64,000 nt of DNA. It comes from Nocardioides sp. (GTDB lineage Bacteria > Actinomycetota > Actinomycetes > Propionibacteriales > Nocardioidaceae). The stretch is from the NCBI RefSeq assembly GCF_030655615.1, contig NZ_JAURVJ010000173.1, forward strand, positions 1 through 64,000, in the 5' to 3' direction. Position numbers and translations under genes: made by a program. The notes beneath the pieces are model-generated. The model was not told the origin of the DNA. It saw only the letters and a program-made list of their open reading frames with translations, and did no database searches. Below, in pieces: positions 30,998 through 39,724 of this stretch. Positions within the stretch are counted from its first letter, which is position 1. Each line of letters starts with the position of its first letter.

Positions 30998-32461
30998 TCA
31001 GTGCACGGCGGGTGCCGCCGCGCCCTCCTGGGCGGACACGCGCCCCGGCATCATCAGCGCCAGCACGAGGACGGCGACGCCCAGGACCGCCCCGACCCCG
31101 AAGCCCCACCGCATCCCGCTGACGAGGGCGTGCAGGCCGTCGGCGCCGGCCTCGGCCTGGGAGGTCGAGCGGGCGGTGAGGACCGCGATGACGATCGCCG
31201 TACCGGCAGCCGCGGCGACCTGCTGCAGCGCGCCGAGGGTGGAGCTGCCGTGGGAGTAGAGATGGGGCGGCAGCGATCCGAGGCTGAGGGTGAAGACCGG
31301 CGTGAAGACCGCGGCCAGCGAGACCATCAGCAGGACGTGGACCGGCAGCACCAGCCACACCGACTGCTCGACGGTGACCTGGGTGAACAGCGTCAGCGCG
31401 ACGAGGATGCCGACCGAGCCGGGGATGAGCAGCGGCCGGCCGCCGACCCGGTCGTAGATCTTGCCGACCTGCGGCCCGAGCAGGCCCATCGCGAGACCAC
31501 CCGGCATCACCATCAGGCCCGACTGGAGCTCGTCGAGGCCGTGCACGTCCTGCAGGTAGAAGGGCAGCAGGATCATCGAGCCGAGCATCGCCATGAAGGC
31601 GACCGCCATCAGGAGCAGGCCGATGGTGAAGGTGCGGTGCTGCAGGGTGCGCAGGTCGAGCAGCGGGGTGCCGGTGCGCTGCAGCGAGAGCTGGCGGAAC
31701 ACGAAGGCCGCGATCGCGGCGACCCCGATCGCCAGGGCCAGCCAGGCCTTCCAGGTCGCGCCGTCGGCGCCGCCCAGCTCGGAGAGGCCGTAGACGAGTG
31801 GGCCGAAGCCGAGGGCGGAGAGCACCACGCTGGCCCAGTCGACGTCGCCGGGGCGGGTCTCGCCGACGTCGGTGAGCTTGCGCAGGCCGACCAGGGCGAT
31901 GGCGATCGAGATGGGCAGCACGGCGAAGAACATCCAGCGCCAGCTGGCGACGTCGAGGATCACCCCGGAGACCGTCGGGCCGAGCGCGGGAGCCACCGAC
32001 ATCGCGAGGGTCACGTTGCCCATGACCCGGCCGCGGTCCTGCTCGGCGACGATCGTCATCAGCGTGGTCATCAGCAGCGGCATCATGATCGCGGTGCCCG
32101 AGGCCTGGATGATCCGACCGGCCAGCAGCACCTCGAACGTCGGCGCCAGGCCGCAGAGCAGGGTTCCGGTGGCGAAGACCGCCATCGCCGAGCCGAAGGC
32201 CTGGCGGGTGGTGACGCGTTGCAGGAACCAGCCGGTGATGGGGATGACGACGGCCATCGTGAGCATGAACGCGCTGGTCAGCCACTGCGCGGTCGACTTG
32301 GTGACGTCGAGCTCGGCGGTCAGGCGCGGGATGGCGTTGATCATGATCGTCTCGTTGAGGATCACGATGAACGTGGCTGCGACCAGCCAGCGCAGGACGC
32401 CGTAGTCGGCAGCCAGGTCGCCGCTCTTGGTCGCGGTGGAGGTCTCGGGCGTCGTCGTCAT
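30998..32461 (-). CDS. MFS drug/proton antiporter, DHA2 (EmrB/QacA) family
   Basis: A 487-residue inner-membrane exporter with about 14 hydrophobic helices. The conserved D/E-rich first helix (VAATFIVILNETIMINAIPRL), the loop 2-3 region (RVTTRQAFG) and motif C (SVAPALGPTVSG) are visible. Expected to pump out toxic hydrophobic compounds. ATG 32461 has a weak AAAGGG-containing leader. The divergent or regulatory partner could be the AraC-DinB protein 72 bases upstream, on the same strand. Confidence 0.88.
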   Translation of the reverse strand: MTTTPETSTATKSGDLAADYGVLRWLVAATFIVILNETIMINAIPRLTAELDVTKSTAQWLTSAFMLTMAVVIPITGWFLQRVTTRQAFGSAMAVFATGTLLCGLAPTFEVLLAGRIIQASGTAIMMPLLMTTLMTIVAEQDRGRVMGNVTLAMSVAPALGPTVSGVILDVASWRWMFFAVLPISIAIALVGLRKLTDVGETRPGDVDWASVVLSALGFGPLVYGLSELGGADGATWKAWLALAIGVAAIAAFVFRQLSLQRTGTPLLDLRTLQHRTFTIGLLLMAVAFMAMLGSMILLPFYLQDVHGLDELQSGLMVMPGGLAMGLLGPQVGKIYDRVGGRPLLIPGSVGILVALTLFTQVTVEQSVWLVLPVHVLLMVSLAAVFTPVFTLSLGSLPPHLYSHGSSTLGALQQVAAAAGTAIVIAVLTARSTSQAEAGADGLHALVSGMRWGFGVGAVLGVAVLVLALMMPGRVSAQEGAAAPAVH

Positions 32462-32533
32462 GGTGGGGTCGACCCTTTCAGAGGTCAGAAGTCATCGGCA
32501 CACGATTAACGGGATCGAGCGCCCGCCAGCGGG

Positions 32534-33448
32534 TCATGCCTGGTCCCGCCGTCGCAGCCACGTGATCGGGTCGCCGTCGTCGACTGTGCGCCCGCGCGCC
32601 CGCAGCATCAGCCGGACGAGCTGGCGGCGGGCGGCCGCGAAGGTCAGCACGTGCGCGAGCACGCTGCTGAGCACGAAGCTCTCCGGCGGGTCGCACAGGG
32701 CGTCGACGAGCACGTCGTCCCACGCGCCGCGGCGGTCGACGTCGCGCCACACCGCCTGCCAGCGGGGCGCCACGTCGTCGAGCCGGGCGACCAGCGCCGC
32801 CACGTCGTCGCCACCGCGCGAGGGCACGTCGGAGCCCTCGATCGCGGCCAGCCAGACCTCGCGGGTCCAGACCAGGTGCTCGAGGACGGCGGCCACCGAG
32901 CTCTCGTCGCCGTCCCAGGCCGTGATCGTGGCGCCGGGCAGGTGCTCGCGCCGGTAGTCGTCGTCGGCGAGGCCCTTGGCCTCGTCGAGGAGCGAGCGGG
33001 TGTCGTCGAGGTCGTGGCCGACCATCAGCTCGGTGACCGGGTTCATGGGCTGCTCCGTCGAGTGGACCCACAGCGAGGTGGGCGGGTGGAAGTGGATGCC
33101 GTTGGGTGCGGGCAGCCGGTGGTCCTGCGTGGGGGTGGTGCCGGGTGTCGCGCTGGGTGGGTGGCCGTAGGCCCGGGCGTAGGCACGGGCGAACCCCTCC
33201 ACCGACTCGTAGCCCGCCGCGAACGCCGCGTCGGTGACGCTGCTCCCCCGCCGCAGCTGCCACGACGCGCGCTCGAGCATGACCCGCCGACGCATCGCGA
33301 CCGGCGGCTCGCCCGCGCCGCGGCGGAGCTGCCGGCTGAAGTGGAACGGCGAGGAGTACGCGCCGAGCGCCATCGCGTCGAGGGTCGTGTTGCCCTCGTC
33401 GAGCACCGCGTCGAGCAGCTCGCGCAGGCGGTCGCGTCCGGTCTCCAT
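32534..33448 (-). CDS. AraC-type HTH fused to a DinB-like domain
   Basis: A 304-residue fusion. Residues about 1-100 hold the two HTH units of an AraC/XylS DNA-binding domain (NTTLDAMALGAYSSPFHFSRQL; SVTDAAFAAGYESVEGFARAYARAYG). From about 130 the protein is a four-helix DinB/YfiT-like bundle with three spaced histidines (VGHDLDD, EHLVWTRE, LAHVLTFAA) that could bind metal. It is unusual to see DNA binding at the N-terminus with a DinB-type sensor after it. ATG 33448 follows CAGACT by six bases. It is divergent from the P-loop gene and may regulate it or the MFS gene. Confidence 0.75.
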   Translation of the reverse strand: METGRDRLRELLDAVLDEGNTTLDAMALGAYSSPFHFSRQLRRGAGEPPVAMRRRVMLERASWQLRRGSSVTDAAFAAGYESVEGFARAYARAYGHPPSATPGTTPTQDHRLPAPNGIHFHPPTSLWVHSTEQPMNPVTELMVGHDLDDTRSLLDEAKGLADDDYRREHLPGATITAWDGDESSVAAVLEHLVWTREVWLAAIEGSDVPSRGGDDVAALVARLDDVAPRWQAVWRDVDRRGAWDDVLVDALCDPPESFVLSSVLAHVLTFAAARRQLVRLMLRARGRTVDDGDPITWLRRRDQA

Positions 33449-33536
33449 GGGCCCAGTCTGGGCGCAGTCGTACGCCGGCCGCCCGACCGATCTTGCTCCG
33501 GCGACTCCCGCCGCGCAGGCGGCGTACCGTGCTCCG

Positions 33537-34100
33537 GTGCCGACGCCGACGACCACCCACCCGCCGTTCCAGCGGCTGATGCTCTACGGCGTCACCGGCT
33601 CCGGCAAGACCACCGCCGCGGCCCGGATCTCGGCGGCCACGGGGATCCCCTGGACGTCGGTCGACGACTTGACCTGGAAGCCCGGCTGGGTCGCCGTGCC
33701 CGACGACGAGCAGCGCCGGATCTTCACCGCGATCTGCGCGGGCGAGCGGTGGGTGCTCGACACGGCCTACGGCTCGTGGCGCGACGTCCCGCTCGCGCGC
33801 GCCGACCTCGTGGTCGGCCTCGACTACCCGCGGTGGCGCTCACTGAGCCAGCTGCTGCGCCGGACCCTGCGACGCGCGGCCACCGGCGAGCTCGCCTGCA
33901 ACGGCAACCGCGAGACGTGGCGGCAGCTGGTGTCGCGCGACTCGATCCTGGTCTGGCACTTCAAGTCGTTCCGGCGCAAGCGCGCGCGGCTGCGTGCTGC
34001 AGCGGCCGCGCCGACCGGACCACCCGTCGTCCTGGTGCGGAGCCGGCGCGAGCTCGACGCGTGGATCGACGGGCTCACCAGGTCGTCAACTCCTTCTTGA
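33537..34100 (+). CDS. P-loop NTPase, FlaR/adenylate kinase-like
   Basis: A 187-residue P-loop protein. Walker A GVTGSGKTTAAARI is near residue 19, then a DDLTWKPGW segment seen in topology-modulation/FlaR-type kinases and CNGNRETWRQL near 122. It probably phosphorylates a small substrate, but none is known for the family. GTG 33537 follows TACCGT by six bases. Its 3' end contains the first operator of the downstream HTH-ClpN gene. Confidence 0.75.
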   Translation: MPTPTTTHPPFQRLMLYGVTGSGKTTAAARISAATGIPWTSVDDLTWKPGWVAVPDDEQRRIFTAICAGERWVLDTAYGSWRDVPLARADLVVGLDYPRWRSLSQLLRRTLRRAATGELACNGNRETWRQLVSRDSILVWHFKSFRRKRARLRAAAAAPTGPPVVLVRSRRELDAWIDGLTRSSTPS

Positions 34101-34131
34101 CGGCACCCTAAGCGTCAAGACATGATTGACG
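34084..34131. promoter_or_regulatory. twin operator CGTCAA-N7-TTGACG with embedded promoter
   Basis: Two copies occur, 34084-34102 and 34113-34131, with centres 29 bases apart. The TTGACG of copy one (34097-34102) serves as -35. CATGAT (34121-34126), in copy two, serves as -10, with an 18-base spacer, and ends six bases before ATG 34133. The layout implies repression by the HTH protein encoded next. Confidence 0.7.
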
Positions 34132-34132
34132 C

Positions 34133-34798
34133 ATGGTCCACCTCTCGCTCGAGCAGCTCGTCCAGCAGATCGACACCGCGACCCCCGGCGAGGACGCCCT
34201 GCGGCGGCTGTCGCTCGCGGCGATCGGCTCCGAGGAGCTCAGCCGCACGGCCGACGACCTGGTCGGTCACTACGTCGACGAGGCCCGCGGCCAGGGGGCG
34301 TCCTGGGCCGAGATCGGCTCGGCGATGGGCGTCACCAAGCAGGCCGCCCAGCAGAAGCACCGCCATGTCTCCGACGACGTCGACGACCTCCTGGGTCTCG
34401 ACGACGCGGCCCGCACCGCTCTGCAGCAGGCGAGCTGGACGGCCATGTCGCAGTGGCACCACTACCTCGGCACCGAGCACGTGCTCGTCGGGGTGCTGCG
34501 CACCGACGCGCCCCTGGCCGCCGCACTCGGCTTCGGCGCCGACGACGCCCTCGAGACGGCGATCGCGATGGTCGGCCGCGGCGAGGTCGAGGTGCTCCGT
34601 CCGCCGCTGCTGACCGCTCGCTGCCGCAAGACCATCGACCTCGCCGCCGTCGAGGCGACCGAGCGGGGGCACGACCTGGTCACGCCGACCGACCTGGTGC
34701 TCGGGATGGTGCGCGAGGGCCGGGGCATCGCTGCCCGGGTGCTCGACCAGCGCGCCGGCGGGATCGACCGGGTCCGGGGGCTGGTCGCGGCGCTCTAG
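34133..34798 (+). CDS. HTH protein with Clp N-terminal (ClpN) domain
   Basis: A 221-residue protein. Residues about 56-77 (GASWAEIGSAMGVTKQAAQQKH) form a clear helix-turn-helix. Residues about 92-221 are a Clp amino-terminal double repeat (WHHYLGTEHVLVGVLR; ERGHDLVTPTDLVLGMVREG), the part of ClpC/ClpA that binds adaptors and substrates. There is no AAA+ motor, so it is probably a regulator that senses or recruits Clp machinery. Twin operators at its promoter suggest autoregulation. Its stop overlaps the convergent miaA stop by four bases. Confidence 0.85.
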   Translation: MVHLSLEQLVQQIDTATPGEDALRRLSLAAIGSEELSRTADDLVGHYVDEARGQGASWAEIGSAMGVTKQAAQQKHRHVSDDVDDLLGLDDAARTALQQASWTAMSQWHHYLGTEHVLVGVLRTDAPLAAALGFGADDALETAIAMVGRGEVEVLRPPLLTARCRKTIDLAAVEATERGHDLVTPTDLVLGMVREGRGIAARVLDQRAGGIDRVRGLVAAL

Positions 34799-35739
34799 TC
34801 GGGACCGGCGACCGCGGCGACGGCGGCCAGCGCCCGCTCGAGGCGGTCGGGGGCGTCGTGGGGGACCCAGACGATGCGGGGGTCCTTGGTCCACCAGCCG
34901 AGCTGGCGCCGGGCGAACCGTCGGGTGGCGAACACCGTGCGCTGCCGGGCCTCGTCGAGCGTCAGCTCGCCGGCCAGGTGGGCGGCGGCCTGCTGGTAGC
35001 CGATCGCGCGCGAGGCGGTGCGTCCCTCGGCGAGTCCCTCGTCGAGGAGCCGGGCGACCTCGTCGACCAGCCCCGCGTCGTACATCTGGTGCACGCGCTG
35101 CTCGATCCGCGCGTCGAGCGTGGCCCGGTCGATCTCGACGCCGACCTGGACGGTCCGCTGGTCGGTGTAGGTCAGCTGGGGCAGCGAGGCGGAGTAGGGG
35201 CGGCCGGTGATCTCGATGACCTCGAGCGCGCGGACCGTGCGGCGTCCGTTCTCCGGCAGCATCCGGGCCGCGGCGTCGGGGTCGAGCTCGGCCAGCCGCG
35301 CGAAGAGGGTCGCCGGTCCGACGGCGTCGAGCTCGGCCTCCCACCGCGCGCGGACCGCGTCGTCGGTCTCGGGGAACTCGAAGCGGTCGAGCACGGCGCG
35401 GGTGTAGAGCGCCGACCCGCCCACCAGCACCGGCGTCGTACGGCGACCCCGCAGCTCGGCCACGACCCCGCGGGCCCACTCCTGGAACTGCGCCACCGTC
35501 GCGGGCTCGCGCACCGACAGCAGGTCGAGCAGGTGGTGCGGCACGCCGCGCCGCTCGGCGGGCGGGAGCTTGGCGGTGCCGACGTCCATGCCGCGGTAGA
35601 CCTGCATCGCGTCGGTGTTGACGACCTCACCGTCGAGCGCCTCCGCCAGATCGAGCGACAGGCCGGTCTTGCCGGCGGCCGTCACGCCCACCACCGCCAC
35701 GATCGGGGGGACGAACGGGGGGTCCACGTCCGCGGGCAT
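34795..35739 (-). CDS. miaA: tRNA dimethylallyltransferase
   Basis: A 314-residue enzyme adding a dimethylallyl group to A37 of tRNAs reading UNN codons. The P-loop GVTAAGKTGLSLDLA is near residue 18. DAMQVYRGMDVGTAK, GGSALYTRAVL, and the C-terminal RFARRQLGWW are all family signatures. ATG 35739 follows a CACACT box by six bases. MiaB, which thiomethylates its product, is encoded 3 kb away on the same strand. The two overlap no common promoter because the Nudix cluster between them is on the plus strand. Confidence 0.95.
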   Translation of the reverse strand: MPADVDPPFVPPIVAVVGVTAAGKTGLSLDLAEALDGEVVNTDAMQVYRGMDVGTAKLPPAERRGVPHHLLDLLSVREPATVAQFQEWARGVVAELRGRRTTPVLVGGSALYTRAVLDRFEFPETDDAVRARWEAELDAVGPATLFARLAELDPDAAARMLPENGRRTVRALEVIEITGRPYSASLPQLTYTDQRTVQVGVEIDRATLDARIEQRVHQMYDAGLVDEVARLLDEGLAEGRTASRAIGYQQAAAHLAGELTLDEARQRTVFATRRFARRQLGWWTKDPRIVWVPHDAPDRLERALAAVAAVAGPD

Positions 35740-35785
35740 GTCAGTAGTGTGGCGGGCGTCGGTTCCCCAAACGCAGGAGGATCTC

Positions 35786-35989
35786 GTGGGCTTCATGGAC
35801 AACATCAAGGGCAAGGTCGAGGACGCCGTCGACAAGCACGGCGACAAGATCGCCGACGGCATCGACAAGGCCGCCGTGACCGCCGACAAGAAGACGGGCG
35901 GCAAGCACCACGACAAGATCGAGGGTGCGACCGGCAAGGCCAAGGACGTGCTCGACGGGCTCGACGGCAAGAACGACGACATCAAGTGA
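35786..35989 (+). CDS. MT0933-like antitoxin-family small protein
   Basis: A 67-residue basic and acidic helical protein (MGFMDNIKGKVEDAVDKHGDK...), matching the MT0933-like antitoxin family (Pfam antitoxin of mycobacteria) in length and in the DKKTGGKHHDKIEGA core. No toxin is recognisable nearby. GTG 35786 has AGGAGG five bases upstream. Its stop overlaps the GTG of the next small gene. The toxin-antitoxin label is inherited from the family and is unproven here; a general stress protein is equally possible. Confidence 0.75.
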   Translation: MGFMDNIKGKVEDAVDKHGDKIADGIDKAAVTADKKTGGKHHDKIEGATGKAKDVLDGLDGKNDDIK

Positions 35990-36150
35990 CGCAGCCGGTG
36001 CCCGAGGAGACCAACGAGGCCTACGACCTCGACGAGAAGCCCCCGGGCGAGCACGAGTCGGAGGCGTCGGGCGCGGACGACGGCGCCCAGGCCGGCGAGG
36101 CCACGCAGGAGGAGAACGCCGAGACCTCGCTGGACCAGCCGTCCCAGTGA
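35986..36150 (+). CDS. 54-aa acidic disordered protein
   Basis: A very short protein dominated by Glu, Asp, Ser, Ala and Pro (for example GEHESEASGADDGAQAGEAT), with no hydrophobic core and presumably disordered. It has a GTGA overlap with the preceding gene and a GTGA overlap with the Nudix gene that follows, which is the main reason to accept it as real. Function unknown. Confidence 0.6.
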   Translation: MTQPVPEETNEAYDLDEKPPGEHESEASGADDGAQAGEATQEENAETSLDQPSQ

Positions 36151-36677
36151 CCTCCCCGGTGAGCCCGGCGGAGACCGAGGGCTACTCGCAGGACTACGCC
36201 GCCGACCACGGGCGCTTCGTCGTGGTGCCGGCGGCTTACGTCTTCCTGCTGCGCGACCCGTCCGCCGGCTCCGGGGGCGGGACGCCGGAGGTGCTGCTCC
36301 AGCTGCGGCAGGGCACCGGCTACATGGACGACCACTGGGCGGCTGCCGCGGCCGGCCACGTCGAGCGTGGCGAGGACGCACTCAACGCCGCGCGCCGTGA
36401 GGCCCTCGAGGAGGTCGGCGTCACCGACCTCGACCTGCGGTTCGTCACCTCGATGCAGCGGACCCGGCACGACCTGCCGATCGACGAGCGCATCGACTTC
36501 TTCTTCACCGCCCGCACCTGGACCGGCGAGCCCCGCATCGTGGAGCCGACCAAGTGCGCCGACCTGCGGTGGTGGCCGCTCGACGCGCTGCCCGAGCCGG
36601 TCGTCCCGCACGAACGGGTGGTCCTCGACGGGCTGCGCGACGGCAGCATCCATCCCTACACCAGCTTCGGTTTCTGA
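36147..36677 (+). CDS. Nudix hydrolase
   Basis: A 176-residue Nudix enzyme hydrolysing a nucleoside diphosphate linked to another moiety. The Nudix box is complete: GHVERGEDALNAARREALEEVGV at about 69-91, with the metal-binding REALEEVG core. The residues around DDHWAAAAAGH and WWPLDALP are usual for MutT-like members. Substrate unknown. GTG 36147 overlaps the stop of the acidic small gene, so it is coupled to it. Confidence 0.88.
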   Translation: MTSPVSPAETEGYSQDYAADHGRFVVVPAAYVFLLRDPSAGSGGGTPEVLLQLRQGTGYMDDHWAAAAAGHVERGEDALNAARREALEEVGVTDLDLRFVTSMQRTRHDLPIDERIDFFFTARTWTGEPRIVEPTKCADLRWWPLDALPEPVVPHERVVLDGLRDGSIHPYTSFGF

Positions 36678-36697
36678 CCGCGGCGTCTGGAGGCGAC

Positions 36698-37009
36698 ATG
36701 TCCGAGAACCCTGACCAGTCCGACACCGAGGCCGACCTGGGCCCCAAGCCCGACGCCGAGATCGAGCCGGGCGAGCCCAACCCGGGCGGCGTCGACGCCG
36801 TGCCGCAGGCCGACGGGGTCGACGGCGAGGACGCCGAGCCCGACCCGCTGACCCGCGACCTCAACCCCGACGACAACCCGGTCACCGGTGAGATCCCGCT
36901 CGAGGTCAAGCAGGGCGAGGACACCTCGACGAAGGCCACCAAGGAGTCGGGCGACGAGGCCGCCGACGACTCCGAGGACGGCGCCTCCACGGAGGAGTCG
37001 CCGGCATGA
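36698..37009 (+). CDS. 103-aa acidic disordered protein
   Basis: A protein made almost entirely of acidic, proline and glycine residues, with repeated DAEP- and GE-type patterns and no predicted structure. ATG 36698 has GGAGG five bases upstream. Its stop overlaps the next ATG by four bases. It is the second of three acidic proteins in this transcription unit; no function is recognised. Confidence 0.65.
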   Translation: MSENPDQSDTEADLGPKPDAEIEPGEPNPGGVDAVPQADGVDGEDAEPDPLTRDLNPDDNPVTGEIPLEVKQGEDTSTKATKESGDEAADDSEDGASTEESPA

Positions 37010-37296
37010 GCACCCCCACCGGCGACGCACAGGCCGGACCCGACGACTACGACCTCACCGAGTCCGACCAGGACACCGAGGGCGACATGGGCGTCAGCTC
37101 CGAGCGCGTCGGCCCCACCGGCCCCGGCCAGGTCGGCACGACCGGCCTGCGCGACGTCTCCCCCGCGCCCGACTCCGACGGCGACGACGACGCCGAGGCC
37201 CTCCCCGAGCAGTCGGCGGGCGGCCCCGAGGCCAACCCCGACCCGCCGATCCCGCCCAAGTCGGGCTACTCGAGCAGCGACCCGCGGTCGGACTGA
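37006..37296 (+). CDS. 96-aa acidic disordered protein
   Basis: Starts within the stop of the preceding gene (ATGA). It is rich in Asp, Glu, Pro, Gly and Ser and ends PKSGYSSSDPRSD. No hydrophobic segment or known motif is seen. It closes the five-gene chain at 35786-37296, which ends at the large palindromic terminator. Confidence 0.65.
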   Translation: MSTPTGDAQAGPDDYDLTESDQDTEGDMGVSSERVGPTGPGQVGTTGLRDVSPAPDSDGDDDAEALPEQSAGGPEANPDPPIPPKSGYSSSDPRSD

Positions 37297-37330
37297 GCGG
37301 CGCCGCCGGGCTGGCGCCTGTCAGGGAGTC

Positions 37331-37393
37331 CCGACCGTTGTCAGGGGTTGCAACCCCTGACAAGGGTCGGATTCCCCGGCCGACCGGGGAATC
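37331..37393. terminator. 40-bp near-perfect palindrome plus second hairpin
   Basis: 37338-37363 is a perfect 26-base palindrome centred on TTGCAA. It extends to 37331-37370 with a single mismatched pair. A second perfect 10-bp hairpin follows immediately (37370-37379 with 37384-37393, loop CCGA). It separates the convergent acidic-protein operon and the peptidase E gene and can end both transcripts. Confidence 0.85.
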
Positions 37394-37411
37394 CGCCACC
37401 GCCCGCGCCCA

Positions 37412-38143
37412 TCACCCCAGCAGCCGCGTCTCCAACGGGGTCTCGACAGCGGCACCGTCCGGACCACGCTCGACGAAGTAGCCGAGCGCGCCGTCGCGCT
37501 CGGAGAGCGCCTCGACCATCTCGGTGCCGCGGTAGAGGAGACCGGCCCCGTCGTCGGTGGCGTAGCCGGCGGGCAGCGCGCCCGACGCGACCAGCGACTG
37601 GAAGAGCGGCCGGCGCTGCTCCTCGGAGTCGTAGTGGACGCCGTTGGAGAAGGGCAGGAGCCCCAGCCCGTTGGTGACCGGGCGCAGCTCGGGACCGAAG
37701 GAGTCGGTGGTGCCGCCGAGGTGCCAGCAGATCGAGCCGGCACTGACGCCGGTCAGCACGACCCCGGCCTCCCACGCCGCGCGCATCGCGTCGCCGACAC
37801 CGTGCAGCTCCCACATCGCGAGCAGGCCGGCGACGCTGCCGCCGAAGACCCACACGACGTCCTGCGCCAGCAGGTGCTCGGCGAGGTCGGGCACGTTGGG
37901 CATCGGGAAGAGCTGGAGGTGCGAGCCCTGCCAGCCCTCGGCGATCGCCATGTCGTAGAAGTTGCGCACGCCGTCGGCGCTGTCGCCGCCCGCCGTGCCG
38001 AGGTAGCAGACGCGCGGCGCACGGCCCTCGACGCCGGCGAGGTCGACCGCGTGGTGGGTCAGGGCGCCGGCCGCCCAGCGGGTGCGGGTGCCGAAGGTGA
38101 TGCCACCCGAGGTGGCCAGGATCGTCGGTGCGTCGGCAGCCAT
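37412..38143 (-). CDS. peptidase E / cyanophycinase-like (peptidase S51)
   Basis: A 243-residue serine peptidase of family S51, which cleaves Asp-X dipeptides or related acidic peptides in the cytosol. The nucleophile is in GVSAGSICW near residue 133, with the family motif VFGGSVAGLLAMW before it and a following TNGLGLLPF-H segment. ATG 38143 lies six bases after TAGGGT, so it is leaderless. It sits downstream of miaB on the same strand but has its own promoter. Confidence 0.85.
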   Translation of the reverse strand: MAADAPTILATSGGITFGTRTRWAAGALTHHAVDLAGVEGRAPRVCYLGTAGGDSADGVRNFYDMAIAEGWQGSHLQLFPMPNVPDLAEHLLAQDVVWVFGGSVAGLLAMWELHGVGDAMRAAWEAGVVLTGVSAGSICWHLGGTTDSFGPELRPVTNGLGLLPFSNGVHYDSEEQRRPLFQSLVASGALPAGYATDDGAGLLYRGTEMVEALSERDGALGYFVERGPDGAAVETPLETRLLG

Positions 38144-38175
38144 CGGCCGACCCTATGACAGCCCGGGACGACCGA

Positions 38176-39651
38176 CTAGCCGCAGGCGGGCGCCGTCGGC
38201 AGCGGGGCGGGTACGCCGATCGTCGGCATCCCGAGGCCGACCCCGGCGGGCACGGGGGCGAGGGTCCGGGCCTCCCACGCGTCGCCCGAGCGGGTACGCC
38301 GGGTGGCCACCACGCGGTCGGCGACGAGGTGGTGTGGCGCCGCGTAGGTGATCTCGACGGTGGCCGAGTCGCCCGGCCGCACCGGCGCCAGGTCGTCGCC
38401 CGGCATGGCGAAGTGGACGAGCCGGTTGTCGGGGCCGCGACCGGAGAGACGGCGGGTCGCGGCGTCCTTACGACCCTCGCCCTCCGAGACCATCAGCTCG
38501 ACCTGGCGACCGACGAGAGCCTTGCTCTCGGTCCAGGCGACGTCGTTGACGAGGGTGACGAGGCGGTCGTAGCGGTCGCGCAGCACGTCGGCCGGCACCT
38601 GCTCGTCCATGGTGGCGGCGGGGGTGCCGGGTCGCTTGGAGTACTGGAAGGTGAACGCGCCGGCGAAGCGCGCCTCGCGGACGACGTCCATCGTGGCCTG
38701 GTGGTCGTCCTCGGTCTCGCCGGGGAAGCCGACGATGATGTCGGTGGTGATCGCGGCGTCGGGCATGGCGGCGCGGACGCGCTCGATGATGCCAAGGTAC
38801 TTGTCGCGACGGTAGGAACGACGCATCACGCGGAGCAGCCGGTCCGAGCCGGACTGCAGCGGCATGTGCAGCTGGGGCATGACGTTGGGTGTCTCGGCCA
38901 TCACCTCGATGACGTCGTCGGTGAACTCAGCCGGGTGGGGGCTGGTGAAGCGCACCCGCTCGAGGCCTTCGATCGCGCCGCACGACCGCAGCAGCTTGGA
39001 GAACGCCTGCCGGTCGCCGAACTCGACGCCGTAGGCGTTGACGTTCTGGCCGAGCAGCGTGACCTCGGAGACGCCGTCGGCGACGAGCGCCTCGATCTCG
39101 GCGAGCAAGTCGCCGGGGCGGCGGTCCTTCTCCTTGCCGCGCAGCGCCGGGACGATGCAGAACGTGCACGTGTTGTTGCAGCCGACGGACACCGAGACCC
39201 AGGCGGCGTAGGCGCTGTCGCGCTTGGTGGGCAGCGTCGACGGGAACACGTCGAGCGACTCGAGGATCTCGACCTGCGCCTCCTGCTGCGAGCGCGCCCG
39301 GTCGAGCAGCGCCGGCAGCGACCCGATGTTGTGGGTGCCGAAGACGACGTCGACGTAGGGCGCCTTCTCGGTGATCGTGGCGCGGTCCTTCTGCGCCAGG
39401 CAGCCCCCGACCGCGATCTGCATCGCCGGGTTGCTGGCCTTCACCGGCGCGAGGTGGGACAGGTTGCCGTAGAGCTTGTTGTCGGCGTTCTCGCGGACCG
39501 CGCAGGTGTTGAACACGACGACGTCGGCCTGCTCACCCAACGGCGCGGCGGTGTAGCCCGCGCCCTCCAGCAGGCCGCTGAGCCGCTCGGAGTCGTGGAC
39601 GTTCATCTGGCACCCGTAGGTGCGGACCTCGTAGGTGCGCTGGCCTGTCAT
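38176..39651 (-). CDS. miaB: tRNA-2-methylthio-N6-dimethylallyladenosine synthase
   Basis: A 491-residue radical-SAM methylthiotransferase that converts i6A37 to ms2i6A37 in tRNA. The N-terminal UPF0004 cluster cysteines are in [18 protein letters not shown] and VGGCLAQK. The radical SAM cluster is CNNTCTFC. The TRAM domain is the C-terminal 70 residues, followed by a Pro-rich tail. ATG 39651 is used; the frame extends to a TTG at 39663 but without support. Neighbours gluABCD and miaA match the conserved actinobacterial order. Confidence 0.95.
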   Translation of the reverse strand: MTGQRTYEVRTYGCQMNVHDSERLSGLLEGAGYTAAPLGEQADVVVFNTCAVRENADNKLYGNLSHLAPVKASNPAMQIAVGGCLAQKDRATITEKAPYVDVVFGTHNIGSLPALLDRARSQQEAQVEILESLDVFPSTLPTKRDSAYAAWVSVSVGCNNTCTFCIVPALRGKEKDRRPGDLLAEIEALVADGVSEVTLLGQNVNAYGVEFGDRQAFSKLLRSCGAIEGLERVRFTSPHPAEFTDDVIEVMAETPNVMPQLHMPLQSGSDRLLRVMRRSYRRDKYLGIIERVRAAMPDAAITTDIIVGFPGETEDDHQATMDVVREARFAGAFTFQYSKRPGTPAATMDEQVPADVLRDRYDRLVTLVNDVAWTESKALVGRQVELMVSEGEGRKDAATRRLSGRGPDNRLVHFAMPGDDLAPVRPGDSATVEITYAAPHHLVADRVVATRRTRSGDAWEARTLAPVPAGVGLGMPTIGVPAPLPTAPACG

Positions 39652-39724
39652 GACAGTCGCCAAGCGTACGGCGGTCGCGAGCCTCGGCCGGAATCCTGCG
39701 GTGGGCGACAGGGGCGAGCAGACG

